Assembly: GCA_002435585.1 (NCBI GenBank)
Contig: DJDY01000202.1
Coordinates: 1 to 7,954, forward strand
Direction: 5' to 3'
DNA from: Lachnospira sp. UBA5912
Lineage (GTDB): Bacteria; Bacillota; Clostridia; Lachnospirales; Lachnospiraceae
Length of the DNA: 7,954 nucleotides
The position numbers were made by a program, and so were the translations under genes. How positions within the stretch are numbered: position 1 is the stretch's first letter; every line of letters starts with the position of its first letter. The notes beneath the pieces were generated by a model. It was given only the letters and a program-made list of their open reading frames with translations. It searched no databases and was not told the DNA's origin. This document shows positions 1 through 5,923 of the stretch, piece after piece.

Positions 1-35
1 AATAACACTTGCGTTGTGAAACAACAACTAAATAC

Positions 36-108
36 GCACCGCTAGCTCAGTTGGTAGAGCGCCTGACTCTTAATCAGGGTGTCCAGGGTTCGAACCCCTG
101 GCGGTGCA
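36..108 (+). tRNA. tRNA-Lys, anticodon CTT
   Basis: All four arms fold. The 7-bp acceptor stem (36-42 with 101-107) pairs perfectly, the D-arm GCTC/GAGC closes the usual AGTTGGTA loop, the anticodon stem 62-66/74-78 encloses the loop CTCTTAA, and the T-stem 84-88/96-100 encloses TTCGAAC. The anticodon at 69-71 is CTT, which reads the lysine codon AAG. The discriminator base is A108. The 3' CCA is not encoded (the next bases are CT), so it must be added by nucleotidyltransferase. The short 5' flank does not show whether the tRNA stands alone or ends a cluster. Confidence 0.97.
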
Positions 109-136
109 CTTAGGAAAGTCTTTTGATTTGGTCGAT

Positions 137-165
137 GGAGCCAGGTTGAGGGGCTTTTGTTTTTT
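137..165 (+). terminator. possible terminator after tRNA-Lys
   Basis: A short stem (137-142 with 152-157, six pairs of which two are G-U, 9-base loop) is followed by a T-rich run around 155-165, with more T-tracts up to about 200. The stem is weak, so the call rests mainly on its place 30 bases after the tRNA and on the T-tract. Confidence 0.35.
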
Positions 166-486
166 GCTTTTTTATCTGAGTTTTTATTTTTCTTTTTAGT
201 CTTATTTTCGGATGAATCCCATACCATTTATATTGGATGTATTTCATAGTTTCAATGCATAACTTATTGATTTGATGATTATAGTATGTAATAGCCTTAT
301 TTCTGGTAATTTCAATTATTTCAATATATATAACCACAATGTTGCCACTGTAAGGGAATTGTAAGATAAAAGATTTATATTAATAGTATAGACAAATAAA
401 TATTCTGTAAAACCGTGATGCAGTCTGACAGAGTTTTTACAGAACGGAGTGGGGATTGGCAGCATTTTGCCAGAAAAGAGGTATGT
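166..486. other. gene-free stretch between tRNA-Lys and C39-like gene
   Basis: This stretch is A+T-rich with T-runs on the + strand up to about 200. The only long open frames are on the - strand; they consist of Lys/Ile-rich low-complexity translation, one of them running back across the tRNA, and lack a ribosome binding site, so I do not call genes. A weak promoter candidate for the next gene is TTGTAA (359-364), a 16-base spacer and TAATAG (381-386). The open frame of the next gene extends back to GTG 415/ATG 418, but no Shine-Dalgarno precedes those codons, so 415-486 is treated as leader. Confidence 0.5.
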
Positions 487-1332
487 ATGGAGAAGAGAAT
501 AAAAAAATACGAAAAAGAAAAAAATAACATAAGAAAAGTAATCATATCAGCAATTGCAGTATCGGCAGCAGTGGGTTGTATCGCAGGTGTTCATGTACTT
601 ACAAACGGAAAACTGATAAACGGATATATGCAGGCTGATTATATGCATGGCGAAACGGAAGCTTTGAAAAGTGTAGATTCAATATATGAATATTCTGATG
701 TGAACACAGAAGAAACAGTACAGAAAACCGAGTATAATGATGAATCTGCACAGATTGGCACATATAAAAGGCTGGATGTAGAATGTGTGCTTCAGAATCC
801 AGAACTGCCAACAGGATGTGAGATTACAGCACTTACCTGCATTCTTAACTATCTTGGGTATGATGTTGATAAGCTTACAATGGCAGATGAATTTCTGGAT
901 AAAGGTGGAATAGAGATTACATCTCCTTATAAAGCATTTGTTGGTAATCCGAGAAATGAATATGCATATGGAGCATTTGCGCCAGTAATAGTTAACTCAG
1001 CAAGGAAGTATCTTGACAGAGTGGGATCTGATCTTAATGTGTACAATGTAACAGGTGCCGATTATAAAGAGTTAACGGAATATGTAAGTCAGGGACATCC
1101 GGTGTTAGTATGGGAAACTATGGGGTTAGTAAAGCCACATGAGACAGAAGTGTTTGATATTGATGGAGAGCTGATTCCATGGTTATCTAACGAGCATGTA
1201 ATGGTGCTTATGGGATATACCAAGGACAGCTATATTATGGCAGATCCTTTAAGAGGAATATGCGAGTATGACAAAGCACTGGTAGAGGAAAGATACGAAG
1301 ATATGGGAAGCCAGGCGATAGTTATATACTGA
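487..1332 (+). CDS. membrane-anchored C39-like cysteine peptidase (Peptidase_C39_2/YvpB-like)
   Basis: The 281-residue product has a basic N-terminus, one hydrophobic segment (about 18-38) and then a long acidic, polar linker to about residue 94, as expected for a signal anchor or signal peptide that places the rest outside the cell. The C-terminal domain (about 95-281) matches the C39-like family related to Bacillus YvpB: Cys111 in PTGCEITAL, His237 in NEHVMVLMGY and Asp253 in ADPLRG are the predicted catalytic residues, and a GHPVLVW block precedes the His. The family is annotated as papain-like peptidases; the substrate is unknown, with wall peptides or secreted peptides possible. Start choice: ATG 487 follows AGAGG (477-481) by 5 bases, whereas GTG 415 and ATG 418, which would add 24 or 23 residues, lack any Shine-Dalgarno. 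It seems monocistronic, with a probable terminator at 1384-1422. No bacteriocin or ABC transporter gene is adjacent, which argues against a bacteriocin-processing role. Confidence 0.85.
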   Translation: MEKRIKKYEKEKNNIRKVIISAIAVSAAVGCIAGVHVLTNGKLINGYMQADYMHGETEALKSVDSIYEYSDVNTEETVQKTEYNDESAQIGTYKRLDVECVLQNPELPTGCEITALTCILNYLGYDVDKLTMADEFLDKGGIEITSPYKAFVGNPRNEYAYGAFAPVIVNSARKYLDRVGSDLNVYNVTGADYKELTEYVSQGHPVLVWETMGLVKPHETEVFDIDGELIPWLSNEHVMVLMGYTKDSYIMADPLRGICEYDKALVEERYEDMGSQAIVIY

Positions 1333-1376
1333 TTAGCGGATAGAATCATAAGGAATTATTAAATCCATGTTTAGGT

Positions 1377-1431
1377 ATTAGCCAAGATGTGTTTCTGTTT
1401 GTCGTTTTAAACAAATCTTTTTATAGCTAAT
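1377..1431 (+). terminator. probable rho-independent terminator of the C39-like gene
   Basis: AAGAT-G-TGTTT (1384-1394) pairs with AAACA-A-ATCTT (1409-1419), leaving one G/A mismatch and a 14-base loop; the T-run 1418-1422 follows at once. An outer stem ATTAGC/GCTAAT (1377-1382 with 1426-1431) can extend the fold past the T-run. It lies 51 bases after the stop codon. The stem is A+T-rich, so efficiency is uncertain. Confidence 0.5.
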
Positions 1432-1485
1432 AATTACCATATGCATTTATTATAAATCAATATCAAAGGGGGATACTTCCATTAT

Positions 1486-1494
1486 GGAGGTGAT
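1486..1494 (+). promoter_or_regulatory. near-perfect Shine-Dalgarno that decides a GTG start
   Basis: GGAGGTGAT is complementary over nine bases to the 3' end of 16S rRNA. GTG 1499 begins 8 bases after GGAGG. An ATG at 1484, in the same frame, runs straight into this site, so reading from it would translate the Shine-Dalgarno itself as Met-Glu-Val-Ile-Asp. An out-of-frame ATG at 1497 lies 6 bases after GGAGG and could compete for the same site. Confidence 0.6.
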
Positions 1495-1498
1495 TGAT

Positions 1499-1705
1499 GT
1501 GTACCCTGAGTATGATGGTGAAGATTATGGAAAAACAGATATACACAAGTATACATTTCCTCATAGAAAGACCTATGATGTTGAGGAAGAAGAATACGAC
1601 GATGGTTATGAAGATGTGGATACAGATGATATGCAGTTTAATTCAATGGCTGATTATGAAGATTTTCTTATATGGGGAACTGATTATAAAGATCAGTTTT
1701 TCTAA
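1499..1705 (+). CDS. small, very acidic protein of unknown function
   Basis: I do not recognise this family. The 68-residue product has 22 Asp/Glu against 5 Lys/Arg, 15 aromatic residues (9 Tyr, 5 Phe, 1 Trp), no Cys, and no membrane segment or signal peptide. A Glu4 run sits mid-protein and the C-terminus ends in Phe-Phe. The frame is supported by its GAT/GAA/TAT-rich codon use, which resembles the neighbours, and by the strong Shine-Dalgarno before GTG 1499. An alternative start at ATG 1484 (+5 residues) has only GGGGG (1468-1472) 11 bases upstream. An overlapping frame from ATG 1497 to 1736 gives a Met-rich, basic 79-residue product with the look of a frame shadow; I consider it less likely. 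A weak TATAAA at 1451-1456 might be the -10. A 7-bp hairpin (1705-1722) abuts the stop codon. Confidence 0.6.
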   Translation: MYPEYDGEDYGKTDIHKYTFPHRKTYDVEEEEYDDGYEDVDTDDMQFNSMADYEDFLIWGTDYKDQFF

Positions 1706-1732
1706 AAGATTTATTAATCTTTCGGGCATTGA

Positions 1733-1762
1733 TTGACGTGAGTTTTGAATATGTTATATGAT
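1733..1762 (+). promoter_or_regulatory. probable sigma-A promoter for the DUF5685/J-protein unit
   Basis: TTGACG (1733-1738), an 18-base spacer and TATGAT (1757-1762) each match the -35/-10 consensus at five of six positions; TATATG (1755-1760) with a 16-base spacer is an alternative -10. The expected start near 1769 falls within the 5' arm of the hairpin at 1763-1810. No other good promoter lies in the 50 bases between that hairpin and the DUF5685 start. Confidence 0.5.
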
Positions 1763-1810
1763 AAGCGAAAGCGGTATCTTTATGAGTAAGGATACTGTCT
1801 TTCGCTTTTT
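1763..1810 (+). terminator. strong rho-independent terminator hairpin
   Basis: AAGCGAAAG (1763-1771) pairs perfectly with CTTTCGCTT (1799-1807). Above a small CG/TGT internal loop, 1774-1781 pairs with 1788-1795 (one G-U) around the 6-base loop ATGAGT. The T-run 1806-1810 follows. This is the best intrinsic terminator in the window and should stop transcripts arriving from the small acidic gene. Confidence 0.85.
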
Positions 1811-1860
1811 GCATAGAACAGGGGTTTTAGAAGAACAGGAAAGCAGAAACGGGGGCTGTT

Positions 1861-2697
1861 ATGTACGGATATGTTGTAGTGAATAAGCCGGAGCTTAAGA
1901 TTAAAGAATATGATATATACCGCTCATATTATTGTGGACTGTGTGATGAACTCAAAGAACGGTATGGAGTTAACGGGCAGCTGTCTATTAGTTATGACAT
2001 GACATTTTTGCTGCTTCTTCTGACGGGACTGTATGAGCCACAGATAAAAGAGTATGAGGCAAGATGTATAGCACATCCGGTTCATAAGCATCCAGTGAGA
2101 AGAAATGAAATATCAGGTTATGTCGCGGATATGAATGTACTTATGACATACTACAAGTGCATGGATGACTGGCATGATGACAGAAAGGTTACACGAAAGG
2201 TGCTTGCTGATACATTATCTGGTAAGGTGAAAAGAATAGAGGCGGTACATGCCGGTAAAGCTGATATTATAAAGAATGCCATGGACAGAATCAGTGAGCT
2301 TGAAAAGTCGGGTGAAAGTAATGTTGATATGCCGTCAGAACAGTTTGGAATTATCATGTCACAGATATTACTTATGAGAGATGATGAGTGGAAGGATACA
2401 CTTATATATATAGGTAACGCTCTTGGAAGATTCATATATATATTAGATGCATATGAAGACCTGGAAGAAGATAATAAAAAAGGCAGATATAATGGGCTTA
2501 GGGCTTATTCACAAAGACAGGATTATGATGCCTTTGTAGAAAATATATTAAAATCGCTTATGGCACAGTGTGCAGCAGGTTTTGAGAGATTACCCATAAT
2601 AGAAAATGCTAATCTGCTCCGTAATATAATATATTCCGGAGTATGGACAAGATTCGAGTTGTGTAAAAAGAAAAAAGAAGAGATTAAAAAATCTTGA
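1861..2697 (+). CDS. DUF5685-family protein, function unknown
   Basis: The 278-residue, mostly alpha-helical, apparently cytosolic product resembles the DUF5685 family, recognisable by its start (MYGYVVVNKPELKIKEY, then YCGLC). Visible marks are Cys25-x2-Cys28; Cys69, His72, His75 and His77 in the CIAHPVHKHP segment; the Asp-rich stretch D102-D103-W-H-D106-D107; and a second acidic stretch after GRF (189-191) with D196, E199, D200, E202, E203 and D204, followed by KKGRYN. A hydrophobic Leu run at 50-55 is too short and isolated to call a membrane span. The Cys/His set could bind a metal, and the paired Asp motifs recall isoprenoid-synthase folds; both ideas are inference. Start ATG 1861 has GGGGG (1851-1855) 5 bases upstream. 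The J-protein gene follows 59 bases downstream with no terminator between, so the two probably share a transcript. The C-terminus is Lys-rich. Confidence 0.75.
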   Translation: MYGYVVVNKPELKIKEYDIYRSYYCGLCDELKERYGVNGQLSISYDMTFLLLLLTGLYEPQIKEYEARCIAHPVHKHPVRRNEISGYVADMNVLMTYYKCMDDWHDDRKVTRKVLADTLSGKVKRIEAVHAGKADIIKNAMDRISELEKSGESNVDMPSEQFGIIMSQILLMRDDEWKDTLIYIGNALGRFIYILDAYEDLEEDNKKGRYNGLRAYSQRQDYDAFVENILKSLMAQCAAGFERLPIIENANLLRNIIYSGVWTRFELCKKKKEEIKKS

Positions 2698-2756
2698 AAG
2701 ATAATTAATATCAAATAATCGATACAGATTAATGTAAGATAAATATTGGAGGAATT

Positions 2757-3533
2757 ATGACTGATCCGTATTCAGTATTAGGAGTGTCAAGGGATGCTTC
2801 AGACGAAGAAATAAAAAAGGCATACAGAACATTGAGCAGAAAGTACCATCCTGATGCCAATATTAATAATCCTAACAAGGATAAGGCTGAGGAGATGTTT
2901 AAGATAGTACAGCAGGCGTATAACCAGATAATGAAAGAAAAAGAAGGTGGTTATACATCATCATACAGCCAGAACAGAGGTGGTTCTGGAAGCTATGGCT
3001 ATGACGGAGATTACCAGAATAATAACCAGAATGGTGGTTATGGTAACTTTGGAGGTGATTTCTGGGGATATGGACCATTTGGTTTCGGAGGCTATTACGG
3101 AGGAAACAATGGTGGTAATGGTGCTTCTGATATGAATGGTAATGACCAGACAACCATACATCTTAGAGCAGCGGCTAATTATATTAACAGTGGCAGTTAT
3201 GATGAAGCCTTAAATGTCCTTAACGGGATGGAAGACAGGGATGCAAGATGGTATTATTATAGCGCACAGGCTAATGCAGGAAAAGGTAATCAGGCAACAG
3301 CCATGGAACATGCAAGACGCGCGGTAGAGCTTGCACCTGATAACATGCAGTACAGGATGTTTTACCAGAGAATGAACAGCGGTGGCGAATGGTATACAGG
3401 AAGACAGCAGACATATCAGAATCCAGGCAGCAGCATGGGTAGCTGGTGCATGAAACTGATAGCCCTTAATCTTGCCTGCAATTGCTGCCTTGGTGGCGGA
3501 GGTTTATGCTGCCCTGGAAGATACTACTACTAA
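2757..3533 (+). CDS. J-domain (DnaJ-like) protein with Gly-rich, TPR-like and Cys-rich tail regions
   Basis: The 258-residue product starts with a complete J domain (about 3-62) with the HPD motif at 31-33, which stimulates the ATPase of an Hsp70 such as DnaK. A Gly/Asn/Tyr-rich linker covers about 64-123, and two TPR-like helical repeats about 132-199 ([16 protein letters not shown], then a repeat ending in AVELAPD). The tail holds six Cys (231, 241, 243, 244, 251, 252) and ends in Tyr-Tyr-Tyr. It lacks the CxxCxGxG zinc repeats and C-terminal beta domains of true DnaJ, so it is a specialised class C J-protein, not the housekeeping dnaJ. GGAGG (2748-2752) lies 4 bases before the ATG. It follows the DUF5685 gene, which suggests a shared client or process. 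Its last 30 bases overlap the convergent lipoprotein gene. Confidence 0.85.
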   Translation: MTDPYSVLGVSRDASDEEIKKAYRTLSRKYHPDANINNPNKDKAEEMFKIVQQAYNQIMKEKEGGYTSSYSQNRGGSGSYGYDGDYQNNNQNGGYGNFGGDFWGYGPFGFGGYYGGNNGGNGASDMNGNDQTTIHLRAAANYINSGSYDEALNVLNGMEDRDARWYYYSAQANAGKGNQATAMEHARRAVELAPDNMQYRMFYQRMNSGGEWYTGRQQTYQNPGSSMGSWCMKLIALNLACNCCLGGGGLCCPGRYYY

Positions 3534-5345
3534 GTTCTTTTCCCATTCTTTAAGGTTAGAAAACAGAATATCGAATTGGACAGGTCCCATTTCAAGAATG
3601 TAACGGTGGAATTCTTTTAAAGAAAAGTTGCTGCCAAGGTCATTCTGAACCTGTTTTTTTAATTCCTCAAACCCTATGAATCCAAGAACATATTTGCAAT
3701 AATTGCCAGGATTGGCGATAAGTGATGTATACATGGAATGGGCTGTATCAACATCAGAAAATCCCCAGTTGCTTAAGAAAGAGGATAATCTTGCCTCATC
3801 CCATCCGTAGTAGTTGACACCTATGTCACCCATGGCATGAAGACAGAGTATCAGAGCGTAGTTACATTTGGCAATGGTGTTAAGCTCATAACTTCCGTTA
3901 CCATATTCGTATGAGTGGACCTCTACATAAGATGCCCATCCCTCGACATATCCGCCAGGTTTTATAAGCGAGCGGAGCAGACAAGGATTAGTTTTTAAGA
4001 AATACTGTGTCTGGTACAGATGTCCAGGATAGCCCTCATGTGCAAGTGTAGGATATATATCACTGTCGGTTGTATCAGTCTGGTTAATATATATTGAGTT
4101 GATATCAGGGTTATCCAGCTGTGGCATAAAGTACATGGCAGGACTGGCATAATCACTAAGTGCCTCAGATACATATTTAATTGAATAATCGATATCATCA
4201 ATGGAAGGGTAATCGTCAGTTATTTTCTTTTTAAGGTCTTCTATAATATCCTGTGGTTTGGTGGCAGCAAATGAATACGAATTGATATCATCCATGAGGG
4301 AAGGATTTTTTTGTATAAGCTTTCTCATAACAATCATATAGTTTTGCATATAGCTTTCAAGAAGAGAGTTGTATTCATCAACAGACCTGCTCCAGCCAAG
4401 AGTCTGTTCAAGAAGGCCTTCAAAATACCTCTTACCATCAGGATAGTTACATATTCCACCAGGATAACGGTTAGTTCCCTTCAGATTGGTAAGACCATCT
4501 CTTAATGTCTCATATCCAGGAATAACATGCTCTTGCACAGCTTCAAGATTCAGGCTTTTATAGTTCTGTTTATCGTTGTCAGATATGAAATTAAGAGTTT
4601 CAATACGTGAATTGAAATCATCTATAAAAAGACGGTTTTGTGAGCTGTTCTGGTTTACAGAATCTATGACAGACTGGCATGAGTTTATAACATCATCAAG
4701 TAATGTATCTTCGAGGGTGAAACCTTTGTCAGCACGTAATTTTTCGTATTTGAGCATATTCTCAAAATAACCATCAACATCACACAGCAATTCAAGATAT
4801 TCATCAACATCCTTTTGTTCAAGAAATGAGTACTCAGAAAACACAAGAGGAAGTTCTATCTGTATGCCAATGGTAGGAGTCAGCTGTGAGCCATATAGGT
4901 CAAGGTCACTGTAGCATAGGCGTGACTCAAGATAAGTAAGAATATAATCGTAAGTTACTGACTGTTTTTTGGACAGCGAATTCCTGTCAAATGCTCTAAG
5001 CTCTGTTATATACTGGGTTATATCAGATGTATCATCAAGGTTACTGGTGTCTATTCTTCCAAGAGTGATATTATAATCGTTAATCCCATATTCGTCAGGG
5101 TGTTCAAGTAATGTGTGAAGCGAAAGAGTGTCATCAGTTATGATTTCGCGGAATAATTCGTCAGTATATTCGTTAAATGCATCATTATCAGTTTCACTGT
5201 AAGAGTATTCGGGGTTTATTGAAGAATCATTATTCCTTGTTATATTCTTTATATCAGGAACACTACACCCGCTAAGTGATATACTTGCAACAGATATAAT
5301 TAATGACATTGCAAGACTTATTGTTTTTTTAAATGTTTTAAACAT
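3504..5345 (-). CDS. DUF885-family lipoprotein, predicted zinc metallopeptidase
   Basis: Counted from the ATG at 5345, the product has 613 residues. A basic, hydrophobic signal peptide ends in the lipobox Leu-Ser-Gly-Cys with lipidated Cys27, so the mature protein should sit on the outer face of the membrane. The body matches DUF885 proteins: HEGYPGH (436-442, the family's HExxPGH zinc site), Glu468 in [12 protein letters not shown] as the probable third zinc ligand, then [16 protein letters not shown] and a final [11 protein letters not shown] block. The family is predicted to contain peptidases, but the substrate here is unknown. The length is typical and the frame is intact. Start choice: ATG 5345 follows GAGG by 6 bases; ATG 5357 would add four residues but has no Shine-Dalgarno. 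The gene stands alone on the - strand and its 3' end overlaps the J-protein gene, where the last codons (VVVSSRAA) lie antisense to that gene's tail. Confidence 0.85.
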   Translation of the reverse strand: MFKTFKKTISLAMSLIISVASISLSGCSVPDIKNITRNNDSSINPEYSYSETDNDAFNEYTDELFREIITDDTLSLHTLLEHPDEYGINDYNITLGRIDTSNLDDTSDITQYITELRAFDRNSLSKKQSVTYDYILTYLESRLCYSDLDLYGSQLTPTIGIQIELPLVFSEYSFLEQKDVDEYLELLCDVDGYFENMLKYEKLRADKGFTLEDTLLDDVINSCQSVIDSVNQNSSQNRLFIDDFNSRIETLNFISDNDKQNYKSLNLEAVQEHVIPGYETLRDGLTNLKGTNRYPGGICNYPDGKRYFEGLLEQTLGWSRSVDEYNSLLESYMQNYMIVMRKLIQKNPSLMDDINSYSFAATKPQDIIEDLKKKITDDYPSIDDIDYSIKYVSEALSDYASPAMYFMPQLDNPDINSIYINQTDTTDSDIYPTLAHEGYPGHLYQTQYFLKTNPCLLRSLIKPGGYVEGWASYVEVHSYEYGNGSYELNTIAKCNYALILCLHAMGDIGVNYYGWDEARLSSFLSNWGFSDVDTAHSMYTSLIANPGNYCKYVLGFIGFEELKKQVQNDLGSNFSLKEFHRYILEMGPVQFDILFSNLKEWEKNLVVVSSRAA

Positions 5346-5360
5346 AATAATCCTCATTTC

Positions 5361-5405
5361 TGCGCATGTTTTTTGCGCATAACGTGTTTGTGTCAGGTGT
5401 GCGCA
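5361..5405. repeat. three phased copies of the palindrome TGCGCA
   Basis: TGCGCA occurs at 5361-5366, 5374-5379 and 5400-5405, that is at steps of 13 and 26 bases. The first two are extended to TGCGCAT. In the lipoprotein mRNA the two proximal copies can pair as a 6-bp hairpin with a 7-base loop just upstream of the Shine-Dalgarno; on DNA they may be an operator. Confidence 0.5.
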
Positions 5406-5413
5406 GACACAAA
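5387..5413. repeat. inverted repeat upstream of the lipoprotein gene
   Basis: TTTGTGTC (5387-5394) pairs perfectly with GACACAAA (5406-5413) across an 11-base loop that contains the third TGCGCA copy. No T-run follows on either strand, so it is more likely an operator or leader structure than a terminator. Confidence 0.45.
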
Positions 5414-5480
5414 TCCCGTGTGTTAAAATCTGTTTTCACACTATTTAACTGGTTGTTTTAGTTTGTTATGGAGATAACAG

Positions 5481-5507
5481 TTAATAATATAATGATTAAT
5501 AATATAA
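5481..5507. repeat. tandem 12-bp A+T-rich direct repeat
   Basis: TTAATAATATAA occurs exactly at 5481-5492 and 5496-5507, a 15-base period. In such A+T-rich sequence a 12-base exact repeat is only modest evidence of function; an UP-element-like or protein-binding role is possible. Confidence 0.4.
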
Positions 5508-5812
5508 CAATTTTATTGTTTGCATTGATTGCTCACATCACATTATATGCCGGGAACAGTGCTGGAATACCACAGGATGGTAAAACTATTTAGATAATGC
5601 ATGTTAATATTATAATAATATCATAATTAACTCATCAGCCAGCCGGTTCTCATGTGTCCGTTACATCATAACCACAGATGTGGCTTATATAAAGTATAAC
5701 ATTATAATAAAGGAATGTGCAGCCTTTTTGAGATTAGTGTTTAACAGCTGATGTCGTCTGTATGTTAACCGAATGTGTGCTGGATAGTAATATAAATGTA
5801 AATATACAGAAC

Positions 5813-5841
5813 TTGACATATTATAAAAAGTTAACTATCAT
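5813..5841 (+). promoter_or_regulatory. sigma-A-type promoter for metG
   Basis: A perfect -35 TTGACA (5813-5818), a 17-base spacer and the -10 TATCAT (5836-5841, five of six matches) make this the best promoter in the window. Transcription should begin near 5848, giving a leader of about 75 bases before the metG start. Confidence 0.8.
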
Positions 5842-5889
5842 TAAATGATTAGATAACCTGTACAGACAAAAAACAGGATTAAATGATTA
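5840..5889 (+). repeat. 12-bp direct repeat around a small hairpin in the metG leader
   Basis: ATTAAATGATTA is found exactly at 5840-5851 and 5878-5889, 38 bases apart. The first copy overlaps the end of the -10 and the expected start site; the second ends 21 bases before the Shine-Dalgarno. Between them CCTGT (5857-5861) can pair with ACAGG (5873-5877) around an 11-base A-rich loop. Confidence 0.45.
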
Positions 5890-5923
5890 ATTAGAGAAAA
5901 CAAGGTAAATGGAGGTTATAGAT

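Larger units (their letters stand above)
5346..5923. other. divergent intergenic region between lipoprotein gene and metG
   Basis: About 580 bases without a convincing gene. The part next to the lipoprotein gene holds TGCGCA copies and a hairpin (5361-5413); the middle holds A+T-rich direct and inverted repeats (5481-5507; palindrome ATATTAT-A-ATAATAT at 5607-5621 within GTTAAT/ATTAAC at 5603-5631); the metG side holds the promoter and leader. Two small dyads are TGTTAT/ATAACA (5464-5479) and CCACA-GA-TGTGG near 5692-5703. I find no T-box (no GGGTGG-type antiterminator element), no SAM-riboswitch pattern and no intrinsic terminator. No clear - strand promoter for the lipoprotein gene was recognised. 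Confidence 0.6.

Noticed and set aside
13..25. Small hairpin GTTGT-GAA-ACAAC before the tRNA
   Set aside because: Five base pairs with no T-run and no visible upstream gene; too little to call.
36..108. tRNA-Lys as an integration site for a mobile element
   Set aside because: No integrase gene is present and I found no second copy of the tRNA 3' end elsewhere in the window.
42..337. Two overlapping - strand open frames across and beyond the tRNA
   Set aside because: One is the antisense of the tRNA and both are Lys/Ile-rich low-complexity translations without a Shine-Dalgarno; the sequence on the + strand explains them.
415..486. N-terminal extension of the C39-like protein from GTG 415 or ATG 418
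   Set aside because: No Shine-Dalgarno precedes these codons, while ATG 487 has AGAGG at good spacing and gives a normal basic N-terminus before the hydrophobic segment.
2947..3130. Gly/Asn/Tyr-codon repetition as a tandem DNA repeat
   Set aside because: The units are irregular and explained by the biased amino-acid composition of the J-protein linker; there is no fixed period.
2899..3161. Open frames in other frames across the Gly-rich part of the J-protein gene
   Set aside because: They are His/Ser- or Ile/Thr/Val-rich shadows produced by the repetitive GGT/TAT/AAC codons and have no ribosome binding site.
5516..5600. Possible small RNA in the slightly G+C-richer patch
   Set aside because: TTGCAT-18-TATATG is a poor promoter match and no terminator follows.
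5358..5908. T-box or SAM riboswitch controlling metG
   Set aside because: No T-box core (GGGTGG-type), no specifier-loop arrangement, no SAM aptamer pattern and no terminator stem before the metG start.
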